Part shown: positions 50,268 to 59,313 of the stretch, piece by piece
Numbering within the stretch: the stretch's first letter is position 1
Layout of the letters: each line of letters opens with the position of its first letter
Assembly: GCA_019634415.1 (NCBI GenBank)
Contig: JAHQVJ010000070.1
Location: forward strand, 1-60,143
DNA: 60,143 nucleotides
Direction: 5' to 3'
Origin: Myxococcales bacterium
GTDB taxonomy: Bacteria; Myxococcota_A; UBA796; GCA-2862545
The notes under the pieces: generated by a model
The model's input: only the letters and a program-made list of their open reading frames with translations
What the model was told of the DNA's origin: nothing
Databases searched by the model: none
Program-made: the position numbers and the translations under genes

Positions 50268-51495
50268 CGGCAGGCTCGGGCAGGCGGGCGACGTGGGCGG
50301 GGCTCATGCAGCGCAGCAAGGCGCTCGGATCCTGGGCCAGGCGCACGAGGGGGTGACTGGCCCAGTAGGCGTAGTCCTCGTCGTCGAGGGGAATCGGCTC
50401 GGGCGGCGTCGCCAGCACCGCCAGCTCTCGAGGCCACAGGCCGTGCTCGCTCGCGAAGGAGAGCAGCGGCTCGATGGACGGCGCCGCGTCGGCATCGCCA
50501 AGGTTCAGCGCCCCATCGCGCCCCATCTCCAGCAGGCGTCCGGCCAGCGCATCGAACCCCATCTGCAGAAAGAACGCGCCGAAGGCCGCAGCCTGAAACG
50601 AGATGACCGAGAGCAACGAGACAAACAACACCACGGTCAACACGATCCGGAACACCGTGCTGCGTATCCAGTGCGGCTTCTGCAGGAGCCGCAGTGCATG
50701 GATCGACGGTAGATAGGTCGCCCGCAGTGCCGCCACACCGGGCTCGGAGACCTCGACGGGCTGGGCGTGCTCCATCATCGACAGCTCGGTGCGCAGCAAC
50801 AACCCCATCACCGCCGGATGGTGCCGCTCCAGGTGGCGCATGGCCGACGCCAGGTCCACGCCCGCCTCGTCCAGAGCACGTCGAGCCCGCAGCCATACCT
50901 CGGCGATCACGCGGGGCGACTGGAACCAAGCGGCCCTCGACGCCGCCACCAGTGCATCCGGCACCCGATCGTCGGCCTCGGCCTCGGCCAGGCACAGCAG
51001 CGTGAGCACGCTGCGCTCCAGGTGAGCCGCCAGCTCGGGCTCCAGCCCAAGATCCGGCCGCCCCACGATGGCCTGGAGCGCATCCAGCGCGAGCACCGAC
51101 ATCTGCTCGCCCACCCCGAACACCAGGACCTGCAGGCTCGGAGCCACCAGCTCTACAGCGTCGGCCACCACGACGTCGGCGTGATCCCGCAGCACCTCGA
51201 AGATGGCCCCTGCGTCGCGCCGCTGGTGTGCCTCCAGCAGGCGCTGCACGGGGTGGCTGGGCGCCTCGGGAGCAGCGGCCTGGCCATCCGCCACCGCCAC
51301 ACCGTCCGCCATGGCCCGGGCGAGCTCGTACAGCGCGCGCACATGGCGCGACACCTCGGGATCATCGCGATGGGCCTTCGCCAGCCTGGCGTAGGCCCGA
51401 CGCAAGGCCACCGCGTCGGTGAGCACCTGGCCGAAGAGGGCTTCGGGCTCCGAAGCCGCCAACACCTGGTCTCTCCCGGGGATCTGCTCATCCAC
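50260..51495 (-). CDS. Membrane protein with degenerate J-like domain
   Basis: A 411-residue protein. Residues about 18-60 (DAVALRRAYARLAKAHRDDPEVSRHVRALYELA) in helical layout resemble a J domain, but the HPD tripeptide that stimulates Hsp70 is absent, with HRDDP in its place. The middle is helical. A single hydrophobic block near 289-318 (RIVLTVVLFVSLLSV) is likely a membrane segment. Its overlap with the Hsp70 gene supports a functional link. The start is uncertain: I use the GTG at 51495, ten bases after the upstream stop; an in-frame ATG at 51549 would overlap the upstream gene. Confidence 0.72.
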   Translation of the reverse strand: MDEQIPGRDQVLAASEPEALFGQVLTDAVALRRAYARLAKAHRDDPEVSRHVRALYELARAMADGVAVADGQAAAPEAPSHPVQRLLEAHQRRDAGAIFEVLRDHADVVVADAVELVAPSLQVLVFGVGEQMSVLALDALQAIVGRPDLGLEPELAAHLERSVLTLLCLAEAEADDRVPDALVAASRAAWFQSPRVIAEVWLRARRALDEAGVDLASAMRHLERHHPAVMGLLLRTELSMMEHAQPVEVSEPGVAALRATYLPSIHALRLLQKPHWIRSTVFRIVLTVVLFVSLLSVISFQAAAFGAFFLQMGFDALAGRLLEMGRDGALNLGDADAAPSIEPLLSFASEHGLWPRELAVLATPPEPIPLDDEDYAYWASHPLVRLAQDPSALLRCMSPAHVARLPEPADD

Positions 51496-51505
51496 GACGA
51501 CGAGC

Positions 51506-53146
51506 TTAATCAGATGTGGAGAGCAGCTCACACTCGGCGATCTTCGCATCGAGAGCTGCCCTCTCCGTCTCGATCTCGGCCAGCCGAGCCGGTCGATCCG
51601 CCAGCGCCGTGTCGAGCCTGGTGCCCGCGCTCGCCACCCGGTCGGACCAGGCGCAGGCTGCCCTCGCGCGTTGCTGCGCCTCGTGCACCCGCTCCTCGGC
51701 GTCCGCCGCGACCTGCTGGGTCTGCGCATCGCCTGCGATCGAGGCGATCTCCTTCCACCTCTCCAGGGAGGACTGCTCGAAGCGCACGGTCTGCTCTGCC
51801 TCCTCGCAGTCCTGGCTCGTCTGCTCCTCGGCGAAGTCGAGCTGCTCGGCGTGCAGATCCATCGACGACCCCACCAGCGCCCGACGCTCCCGGTCGAGCA
51901 TGGCGCGCTCCGACAGCCACCGCTCGCAGTCGGACCGGCTGGGGGAGTCCGCCACGGCCAGCTCCTCGTCCACCCCGTTGCCCCGGGTGCAGAGGTTGTC
52001 GGTGTCCTCGAAGAGAGCTCCGTTCTGCGGGCGCCGCTGGCGGTACCAGTTGCCGATCTTGAACCACATGGCGCGCACGTTGCCGTGGGCCGTCCGGCTG
52101 TCGGGGGCGAGCAGCCTCACCTCGTGGCGACGCTCGGTGACCGCCGGAGTGCCTTGCACCGTCCACCGCCCTCGCTGCCACCAACCATCCGTGCACACCT
52201 CCGTGGGCACGCAGCGAACGTCGGCACGAAACATCGAGTACTCGATGTCGGCCGCCAACAGCAAGCGCGATCGGTGCTCCGCGAGCTTGGGCAGCAGGGC
52301 GTCGATCGCCCTTCGTCCGATCTCCAGGTAGTTCGTGGCCAGCGCCCCCGGGACGTCCGCAGGTGTGAGGGGAACGGTCCAGTCCAGACCGTACTTGCCG
52401 CCCAGATCCTGCATCCGCGACGCATAGTCCACCACCCCGGCTTCCCCTCGCTTCAGCGCCATCGAGGACTGAGCGGCTCCCGTGATGGCGAGGGTGTCGC
52501 TCAGCAGGGTCTTCATCTGCCCCATGGGATTGGCCAGCTCACCCGAGTAGGCGCCGCCGTAGTCGAAGGTGATGTTCGCTCCGTCGAGGGGCCCGATCCA
52601 GTGGAGCTGCACATCCTGCGTGGGCGCGTCGAGGGTGCGCACGTCGCCATCGCGACACTGGCGTGCCTGGGTGGAGGGACCATCCCCCACCTCGAACGCC
52701 ACCCGCGTGCCCACGTGCAGGTCCACGAAGCGGACCCCCTCCAGGCCCAGGTACGGGCGCACCTCCACGCCCTCGGCCACGTCGATGCGACCGGTGGCCT
52801 GCAGCGCCGGTCGCACGTCCACGGCGCTGCCGAAGCCCACGAGGCGCGCGAACAGACTGACGTCGACGTACTCGGTGGAGTAGGTGGGCCCGACCCCCAG
52901 GCGCCACACGCCCTGCACCCCACATCCCGGGCACTGCCGAGGCAGCCAGGCTCCCAGCTGAACCCCCGCGCTCGCCCCCAGTCCGGGCACCGTGTCGATC
53001 AGGTTCGTCACGTCGGCCTGCCCATCGAGGGTGGGGCTGAGCTGCAAAGGACGACGGAGCGGAGAGAAGAAGCCTGCCCCACCTCCCACGTGGATCACGG
53101 GCTGGGAGAGGGCGGGGGCCGACAGCGCGAGCAGCAGAGAGATCAT
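51506..53146 (-). CDS. Exported protein, outer-surface or envelope, with C-terminal coiled coil
   Basis: A 546-residue protein with a signal peptide (ISLLLALSAPALS). The first 200 residues are Gly- and aromatic-rich strands (HVGGGAGFFSP, GVGPTYSTEYVDVSLFARL, VRPYLGLEGVRFVDLH) that look like outer-membrane or beta-barrel-related strands. The centre is mixed. The last 130 residues are a long charged coiled coil (EQSSLERWKEIAS, ERVHEAQQRARA, EIETERAALDAKI). I do not recognise a family. It opens the operon with the J-like, Hsp70 and 199-residue genes. The ATG at 53146 follows CGAGG. Confidence 0.7.
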   Translation of the reverse strand: MISLLLALSAPALSQPVIHVGGGAGFFSPLRRPLQLSPTLDGQADVTNLIDTVPGLGASAGVQLGAWLPRQCPGCGVQGVWRLGVGPTYSTEYVDVSLFARLVGFGSAVDVRPALQATGRIDVAEGVEVRPYLGLEGVRFVDLHVGTRVAFEVGDGPSTQARQCRDGDVRTLDAPTQDVQLHWIGPLDGANITFDYGGAYSGELANPMGQMKTLLSDTLAITGAAQSSMALKRGEAGVVDYASRMQDLGGKYGLDWTVPLTPADVPGALATNYLEIGRRAIDALLPKLAEHRSRLLLAADIEYSMFRADVRCVPTEVCTDGWWQRGRWTVQGTPAVTERRHEVRLLAPDSRTAHGNVRAMWFKIGNWYRQRRPQNGALFEDTDNLCTRGNGVDEELAVADSPSRSDCERWLSERAMLDRERRALVGSSMDLHAEQLDFAEEQTSQDCEEAEQTVRFEQSSLERWKEIASIAGDAQTQQVAADAEERVHEAQQRARAACAWSDRVASAGTRLDTALADRPARLAEIETERAALDAKIAECELLSTSD

Positions 53147-53293
53147 GGGGTTGCCTCGGGGGGAAAGGGCCACGAAGATACAGCACGAACGCCGACTCTT
53201 GGTCTCGTCTTCGTCTCGGTGGGGAGACTCGGCACCCACCCTCCGGATCCGACGCGGTCAAGACCTGCCTGCAACCCCAGTTAGGGCTCGGGC

Positions 53294-55315
53294 ATGACCT
53301 CCACTCCATCCTCCGAGCTCGACGCCACGCTCTTCCAGCGGTTCGGCTTCGACCAATTCCGCCCCGGGCAGCGCGAGGCCATCGAGGCACTCCTCGCTGG
53401 TCAGGATCTGCTGGTGATCCAGCCCACCGGCCACGGCAAGTCGCTGCTGTATCAGCTACCCGCCGTGCTCTTGGAGGGCCCCACCCTGGTGATCTCGCCG
53501 CTGCTGGCGCTGATGCGCGACCAGATCACCCACCTGGTGGATCGGTTCTCGATCCCGGCCGCCAGCCTCAACAGCGACCAGACGCCCGAGGAGAACGACG
53601 AGGCACGCGCACGCGCTGCACGCGGCGAGGTACGCATCCTGTTCGTGGCCCCCGAGCAGCTCGACAACGTGGAGCGCGCCGCGTTCCTGAAGGGTCTGAA
53701 GCCGTCGCTCGTGGTGATCGACGAGGCCCACTGCATCTCCACCTGGGGCCACGACTTCCGACCCGCCTACCGCGAGATCGCCCGCATGGTGCGCGGACTG
53801 CGGGAGGGAAGCGACGTGCGCGTGCTCGCACTCACCGCCACCGCCGACGCCAAGACCGAAGCCGACATCGTGCAGCAGCTCACCCCCGTCTCGGTGCAGC
53901 GCCGGTCGATGGAGCGGTCCAACATCGCCCTCGATCTGCAGCCCGTGGGCAGCGCCGGCGAGAAGCTGGAGCTGCTGGACGCCATCGTGGGGCAGCTGCC
54001 CCCGTGTGGGCTGATCTACTGCGCCACCCGCGACAACACCGAGATCGTGGCCGAGTACCTGGCCATGCAGGGCCACGAGGTGGCCGCCTACCACGCCGGT
54101 CTCGACCCCGATCGCAAGCGGCAGCTGCAGACCGCCTTCCTCGCCGGCGACTTCACGGCCATCGCCGCCACCAACGCCCTGGGCATGGGCATCGACAAGT
54201 CCGACCTGCGCTACGTGGTGCACGCCGACGTGCCGGGCTCCATCACCGCCTACTACCAGGAGGTGGGCCGCGCCGGGCGAGACGGCGCCCCCGCCCGTGG
54301 CATCCTGCTCTACGACGCAGACGACAAGCGCATCCAAGAGTACTTCATCCACAGCGCGCAGCCCACGCCCGGCGACTTCGACACCTTGCTGTCGGTGACG
54401 GAAGCACAGCCGCTGCGCCTCAACGACATCAAGCGTGCCTCGGGGCTGCATCCCACGCGCGTCACGGTGGTGGTGGCGGAGCTGGTGGAGCAGGGCCACC
54501 TGGTCAAGGAAGCCGACGGCCGCAGCCAGCGGTACCGCCGCACCGATCGAGACAGCCCCCCCGATCTGCGGCGCTACGCCAACCAGACCGATGTGCGCAC
54601 CCGCGGGCTCGACGCCATGGTCGCCTACGCAGAGGGCCAGACGGGCTGCCTGATGCAGACGCTGCGCGCCGCGCTGGGCGACACCGACGCACAGCCCTGC
54701 GGCCGCTGCGGACCGTGCGGTGGCGAGCGCCTCGAGCGCAGCCCAGCCACCGGCAAGGCAGCGGCCTGGCTGGCGGACCGCCCCGTGGTGGTGCGCGGGA
54801 ACCGATCGGGCCTCGAGGAGGGCCGCGCGCTGTTCGACAGCAACTCGCGATCCGAGGGGTTCTTGAGCTTCATGCGTGGCCGAGCGAGCAGCGAGCCCCT
54901 CCCGGCGGCCCTGCTCGAGCGCCTGGCCGCCACCGCGCGCGGCCTGGGAGACGTGGCGGCGGTGGTGCCGCTCCCGTCGGCTGGATGGCACAACCGCACC
55001 CAAGCAGCCCAGGCCTTGGCCACCGCGCTGGGGGTGCCGATGGCGGACGTGCTCTACTGGGCCGAGCCTCCCGAGGAGCGCCAAGGTCGCCTGCGCAACA
55101 ACGACCAGCGCCGCGCCAACGTGAAGGGCCGCATGACGGTGGCTTCGGGCGTTCCCAGCGGCCGGCTGCTGCTCCTCGACGACTACACCGGCTCCGGCGC
55201 GACGCTGAACGAGGCGGTGCGGGCCCTCAAGAAGGGCGCGCGTCACCAGGGCAAGCTGGTGCCCCTCACTGTGGCGCGGATCCGCTGGCGCCTCGGCCGA
55301 CCCGGAATCGTCTGA
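53294..55315 (+). CDS. RecQ-family DNA helicase fused to a phosphoribosyltransferase domain
   Basis: A 673-residue protein. The helicase part has Walker A TGHGKS (45-50), DEAH near 145, motif III ALTATA, motif VI QEVGRAGRDG, then a zinc region with four Cys (GCLMQT and PCGRCGPC) and a winged helix, as in RecQ (3'-5' DNA unwinding in repair). The last 120 residues are a phosphoribosyltransferase-like domain related to ComF: VVPLPSAGWHNR and the PRPP-loop motif LLLLDDYTGSGATLNEA near 625-641. Fused forms are known in some bacteria; what the second domain does is unclear. The upstream gene is divergent (147-base gap). Confidence 0.95.
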   Translation: MTSTPSSELDATLFQRFGFDQFRPGQREAIEALLAGQDLLVIQPTGHGKSLLYQLPAVLLEGPTLVISPLLALMRDQITHLVDRFSIPAASLNSDQTPEENDEARARAARGEVRILFVAPEQLDNVERAAFLKGLKPSLVVIDEAHCISTWGHDFRPAYREIARMVRGLREGSDVRVLALTATADAKTEADIVQQLTPVSVQRRSMERSNIALDLQPVGSAGEKLELLDAIVGQLPPCGLIYCATRDNTEIVAEYLAMQGHEVAAYHAGLDPDRKRQLQTAFLAGDFTAIAATNALGMGIDKSDLRYVVHADVPGSITAYYQEVGRAGRDGAPARGILLYDADDKRIQEYFIHSAQPTPGDFDTLLSVTEAQPLRLNDIKRASGLHPTRVTVVVAELVEQGHLVKEADGRSQRYRRTDRDSPPDLRRYANQTDVRTRGLDAMVAYAEGQTGCLMQTLRAALGDTDAQPCGRCGPCGGERLERSPATGKAAAWLADRPVVVRGNRSGLEEGRALFDSNSRSEGFLSFMRGRASSEPLPAALLERLAATARGLGDVAAVVPLPSAGWHNRTQAAQALATALGVPMADVLYWAEPPEERQGRLRNNDQRRANVKGRMTVASGVPSGRLLLLDDYTGSGATLNEAVRALKKGARHQGKLVPLTVARIRWRLGRPGIV

Positions 55316-55389
55316 GGGTCGTCGACCGCATCGTGCGCTGAACGGAGACCGACTCCCGATTGCATGCCTGGGCATCGAACGGAGTCGAC

Positions 55390-56079
55390 ATGCGAACCCT
55401 GGTCGTGCTCGTGCACACCGCCACCTGGACTGCCCTCGCTGCCTGCAGCGGAGACACGTCTCCGAATGGTTTTCCCCTCCCCCCCCAAGGCCTCGACGGC
55501 GAGATCGCGGCGTTTCTCTCCGAGTACTTCGTGGAGCCGGGGCCGGCGTATCGGGAAGCCGGACAGCGTCTGGCCATCGAGCTCGCGGGCGGAGACGCCG
55601 AAGGCGTGGAGCTCTCCCCCGGACCGGGCGCCCGGACCGGCTCCATCCACGTGGATCGCGACATGGACGGCTCGCGCGAGACGCGCATCGATCTGTTCGT
55701 CAGCGAGGATCCGAGCACGCCAGGAGCCCTGAACGTGATGGGCAGCCTGGGCGACTACGGCGAGGACCTGCTCACCGTGAGCGCCCGAGGGCGGCTGGAC
55801 GGCGGCCAGATCGTCGTGGACATGGGCACCCTCACCTTCGAGTCCGAGGAGGCCTTCGTCTACGGAGACCAGGGGGAAGGTCGGCCAATCGCGGAGGCGC
55901 CGGAGGGCGAGGCGCTGGGGAGCATGAACTTCTCTGCCTTCGACCGAGCATACGAAGAACACCGTGAGGGCGTGTTCACCGTGGAGTCCGACGGAGACGG
56001 CGGGACCCGGATCCGGGTCACCATCGAAGACGACCCGAAGACGCCCGAGGACGAGACCACCACCTTCATCGTGGACTGA
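55390..56079 (+). CDS. Lipoprotein of unknown function
   Basis: A 229-residue exported protein with a lipoprotein signal (WTALAACSGD, Cys at about residue 19). The mature chain is acidic and beta-rich with repeated strands (SIHVDRDMDGSRETRIDLF, GTRIRVTIEDD) and short Asp-rich turns, without a family I recognise. GGAG lies seven bases before the ATG. It is 11 bases upstream of the next gene and is probably co-transcribed with it. Confidence 0.75.
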   Translation: MRTLVVLVHTATWTALAACSGDTSPNGFPLPPQGLDGEIAAFLSEYFVEPGPAYREAGQRLAIELAGGDAEGVELSPGPGARTGSIHVDRDMDGSRETRIDLFVSEDPSTPGALNVMGSLGDYGEDLLTVSARGRLDGGQIVVDMGTLTFESEEAFVYGDQGEGRPIAEAPEGEALGSMNFSAFDRAYEEHREGVFTVESDGDGGTRIRVTIEDDPKTPEDETTTFIVD

Positions 56080-56090
56080 CGGAGGCCCTG

Positions 56091-57506
56091 ATGAGCAAGC
56101 GCACCCGGGCGGCCCTCGTCGCCATGTTCTGCACGCACTGCACCAACGGCGATCTGGACCCCAACAATCGAGTCACCGATCTCGCGCCGCCCACGGCCGA
56201 CACCGGCGACACCAGCCCCGTGACCGACACGGGCCCCTCCACGGCCGACACCGGCACCGCCAGCGGCAGCGTGACCCTGATCCCAGCCTTGGACGGGCCG
56301 ATGGCCCTGGGCACGTCCACACCGTGGCTGGCCCCGAGCTTCCTGGCCACGTTCGACGAGAACACCTGGACGGTCCACACACCCCTGGCCGACGGCCATG
56401 CACCCCTCGAGATCCCAGCTGGCCCCACCGGGCGGTTCGCCGTGGCCTCGGTGTGCAGCACGGACGGCGGCGCCGAGGTGCGACTGTTCCTCGGCAGCAC
56501 GGTCGACGGCTCCCAGGTGCAGCTGCGTGGCTGCCCGGGTCCGGTGGGGACCAAGCGCGTGGCCTCCACGCTGACCGTGGACGACAGCCTCTACGACGGC
56601 CAGCCTCCGGGCAACGGCACCTGCGGCGTGGTCGGCTTCGGAGGGGCCGTGTGGTTCGCGTCCTGCAACCCTGTCTCCAGCATCCAGCTGCAGACGCTGG
56701 TGGGAGGGCCCACCCAGCTCTTCGCCCAGCGCTACGACGCGAAGGGACGGACCGATCGCGTCGCGCTGCAGGGCCCCATCGACGTTCCCGCCCAGGGGTA
56801 CCCCGTCACCCTCGACTTCGACGGCGGCAACGCCGCAGCACCCGTCTACCTCGACGTCGTCTCCACGCTGGACTCGGTGAGCGCGTCGCTCGTCACGCCT
56901 TGGAGCCAGCTGTGGCTGCCCCAGCACCCCGACGATCCCGGCATCCCGTTGGTGCCACCTGCGATCGTGCCCACCGGCTCCAGGTACCTCGCCTCCGGAC
57001 TCCGCACCGATCTGAAGCTCCTCCTCACCGAGCGTGACACCCTCGTCTTCGACGATCCGAGCACGCCGATCACAATGGGAGACGACTTCGGCAGCGAGCG
57101 CCCCGACCTGCAGCTGAAGCAGAACGGTGATGGGACCACCTCCGTGTCCCTCACGGCAGCGTCGGACTGGTCCGTGGCGACGCTGTCGGCCTTCTCCCAG
57201 GATCCTGAGCAGAGCCGCTGGAGCGTGGCGGTCTCTCGGAGCTTCCCCGGGCCCACCTCGCAGTGGCTCCTTCCAGCGCCCGACGAGCTGCCCGGCTTGC
57301 TCGACTGGGCACAGACCGAGCTCGGAAGCCAGGTGGAGATCGACGATCTGAGCTTCCCGTCGAAGGGCTTCTGGTCCTGGTCCGTGCGCCACTCCAGGGG
57401 TGCGGCGGCCACCCCCTTCGAGATCTGGCGCAGCACCTTCTTCGTGGATCACCTCGCCGACGGTACCCGGATCGTGGACGTCACCCAGTTCGGCTCGCTG
57501 CCGTAG
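56091..57506 (+). CDS. Exported protein with Asp-Thr linker, unknown function
   Basis: A 471-residue protein. The N-terminus MSKRTRAALVAMFCTHC looks like a short lipoprotein-type signal, followed by a linker of TADTGDT/TDTGPS repeats like that of the radical-SAM-coupled peptide, then a large beta-rich domain with several Cys (SVCSTDGG, GTCGVVG, ASCNPVSS). I see no known motif. ACGGAGG precedes the ATG. The 3' end overlaps the convergent hydrolase gene by 26 bases. Confidence 0.75.
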   Translation: MSKRTRAALVAMFCTHCTNGDLDPNNRVTDLAPPTADTGDTSPVTDTGPSTADTGTASGSVTLIPALDGPMALGTSTPWLAPSFLATFDENTWTVHTPLADGHAPLEIPAGPTGRFAVASVCSTDGGAEVRLFLGSTVDGSQVQLRGCPGPVGTKRVASTLTVDDSLYDGQPPGNGTCGVVGFGGAVWFASCNPVSSIQLQTLVGGPTQLFAQRYDAKGRTDRVALQGPIDVPAQGYPVTLDFDGGNAAAPVYLDVVSTLDSVSASLVTPWSQLWLPQHPDDPGIPLVPPAIVPTGSRYLASGLRTDLKLLLTERDTLVFDDPSTPITMGDDFGSERPDLQLKQNGDGTTSVSLTAASDWSVATLSAFSQDPEQSRWSVAVSRSFPGPTSQWLLPAPDELPGLLDWAQTELGSQVEIDDLSFPSKGFWSWSVRHSRGAAATPFEIWRSTFFVDHLADGTRIVDVTQFGSLP

Positions 57507-58386
57507 CGCCCCTCGTTCCCAGCAGCGCGGGGAGCATGGCCTGCGCCACCTCCAGCGGTCGCTCCTCGTGCACGAACAGCTTGGCGCCGGGCACCTCGTG
57601 CAGGCTCGCATCGGGGAAGGTCTGCACCATCTCGCGGGCCCAGACCACGGGGAAGAACGGATCGTCGGCACCCCACACGAGCTGCACTGGCACGGTGATC
57701 CTCGCGTGCACGTCCGTCAGCTCGTGCACCAGGCGGGTGTCGAAGCTCCGCAGCAGCGTGCCCGCCGCCCAGCGACGAAGCCTGTCGTGCCACAGGGGCG
57801 CGAGGAAGAACTCCTCGAAGGCACCGTCCAGCAGGGCGCGATCGGTGAAGCAGTCCCCGAACAACAGTCGGTTTCGGCGAAGCCGTCGCTGCATCCCGGC
57901 CCATGCGAGCACGTGCTCGAAGCCTGGGATCTTCCTGGCGGAGAGGAACTGCCGAAACCGGACGCTCAGCCCCTGTGGTTGCTCCGTGTCCACCAGCGCC
58001 ATGGCACGCAGCCGCGGATCCCCCGCCACGGCATGGCGAGCGATCATGCCGCCGCTGTCGTGACCCACCGCAGCGTAGTCGCGCAGCTGCAGCGCATCTA
58101 CCACGGCACGCACCGCGCTCACGTGCTGGCCCAGGTCGATGGTGACATCGCGATCGAAGCGGCTGTCCCCCGCTCCCACCAGATCGATCACGTGGCAGGT
58201 GACGTGGGGAGCGAGGTGCGGAAGCAGCGCGCGGAAGGTGGCACCGGTGACCGGCCATCCGTGCACGAACAACACGTCGGGCCCCGTCCCGAAGCGGCGA
58301 TACGCCACTCGGCCGTTGCCCACGTCGATGTGGTCGTCGGGTGCGCTGCGGAACCGGTCGGTGGCGGCGTCGAGGGTCAGCGTCAT
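57481..58386 (-). CDS. Alpha/beta hydrolase, epoxide hydrolase / haloalkane dehalogenase-like
   Basis: A 301-residue alpha/beta hydrolase. The nucleophile elbow is VGHDSGGM, with Asp in place of the usual Ser, as in epoxide hydrolases and haloalkane or haloacetate dehalogenases. The oxyanion segment FVHGWPVTGATF, the acid in WGADDPFFP and the His in LFVHEERP complete the triad. The enzyme opens epoxides or removes halide through a covalent Asp ester. The ATG at 58386 follows GGAGGACGACC. A divergent HTH regulator 108 bases away may control it. Confidence 0.92.
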   Translation of the reverse strand: MTLTLDAATDRFRSAPDDHIDVGNGRVAYRRFGTGPDVLFVHGWPVTGATFRALLPHLAPHVTCHVIDLVGAGDSRFDRDVTIDLGQHVSAVRAVVDALQLRDYAAVGHDSGGMIARHAVAGDPRLRAMALVDTEQPQGLSVRFRQFLSARKIPGFEHVLAWAGMQRRLRRNRLLFGDCFTDRALLDGAFEEFFLAPLWHDRLRRWAAGTLLRSFDTRLVHELTDVHARITVPVQLVWGADDPFFPVVWAREMVQTFPDASLHEVPGAKLFVHEERPLEVAQAMLPALLGTRGATAASRTG

Positions 58387-58494
58387 GGTCGTCCTCCGCC
58401 CTGATCCGTCTCGCGTGCCGCCCCGCCGCGCAATGACCTGTGCAGGTAGGTGTGCGACGCCCACCGCTGCATACACTCCGTGCAGGAGGGCGCC

Positions 58495-59310
58495 ATGCCC
58501 CACGCCGAGCACCGCACAGGCTTGTTCCCGGCACTGCTGAAGCACTGGCGCAGCCAGCGAGGTCTCAGCCAGCTCGATCTCGCCCTCGCAGCCGATGTGT
58601 CCAGCCGGCACATCAGCTTCCTCGAGACCGGCCGCTCGTCGCCGAGTGCGGCCATGGTCTCGAGGCTCGCAGCCGCGCTGGACGTGCCCCTGCGCCACGT
58701 CAACGCCATGCTGCAGGCCGCTGGGCATCCGCCCGCCTACCCCGAGCCCCAGCCTGGCCAGCCACTGCCCGACAGCGTCCGCCGCGCGCTGAAGCTCCTC
58801 AAGGACCACCACGAGCCGTTTCCGCTGGTGGTGGTGAACCGCACCTACGACCTGGTGGACCTCAACGCCGGCGCCCTCACCCTGTTCACCCAGCTGCTGC
58901 CTGATCCACAGCACCTCGCGAGCCCGATGAACCTCGCCCGCCTCACCTTCGATCCGCAAGGGGCGAGGCCGGCCCTGGTGAACTTCGACGAGGTGGGCCG
59001 CCACCTGCTGTGGCGCCTACAGCGCGAGGCGCTGGCCGATCCCAACGACGCCCCCCTGCGGGAGCTACTCGACGAGCTGCTGTCCATGCCCACGGTGGCC
59101 GACGACTGGCGCCGGGCGGATCTGACGGTGCCGTCGGACCCCGCCCTCGTGGTGCACCTGCGCGCCGCAGGCCAGGACCTGCGCTTCGTCACCATGGTCA
59201 CCGCCTTCCAGGCGCCCCAGGCCGTCTCCCTCGACGAGCTTCGCATCGAGACCTGGCTGCCCAGCGACGAGGCCACGGCACAGGCGTGTCGCCAGCTTGC
59301 CGCAGGTTGA
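58495..59310 (+). CDS. XRE-family regulator with MmyB-like ligand domain
   Basis: A 271-residue transcription factor. The N-terminal XRE helix-turn-helix (WRSQRGLSQLDLALAADVSSR, then HISFLETGRSSP) is followed by the MmyB/MLTR-type ligand-binding domain (PLVVVNRTYDLVDLNAGAL, NLARLTFDP, LDELRIETWLPSDE). This family in actinobacteria and proteobacteria senses fatty-acid-like or small ligands and controls nearby genes. GCAGGAGGGCGCC precedes the ATG. It is divergent from the alpha/beta hydrolase, which is its likely target. Confidence 0.92.
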   Translation: MPHAEHRTGLFPALLKHWRSQRGLSQLDLALAADVSSRHISFLETGRSSPSAAMVSRLAAALDVPLRHVNAMLQAAGHPPAYPEPQPGQPLPDSVRRALKLLKDHHEPFPLVVVNRTYDLVDLNAGALTLFTQLLPDPQHLASPMNLARLTFDPQGARPALVNFDEVGRHLLWRLQREALADPNDAPLRELLDELLSMPTVADDWRRADLTVPSDPALVVHLRAAGQDLRFVTMVTAFQAPQAVSLDELRIETWLPSDEATAQACRQLAAG

Positions 59311-59313
59311 GCC

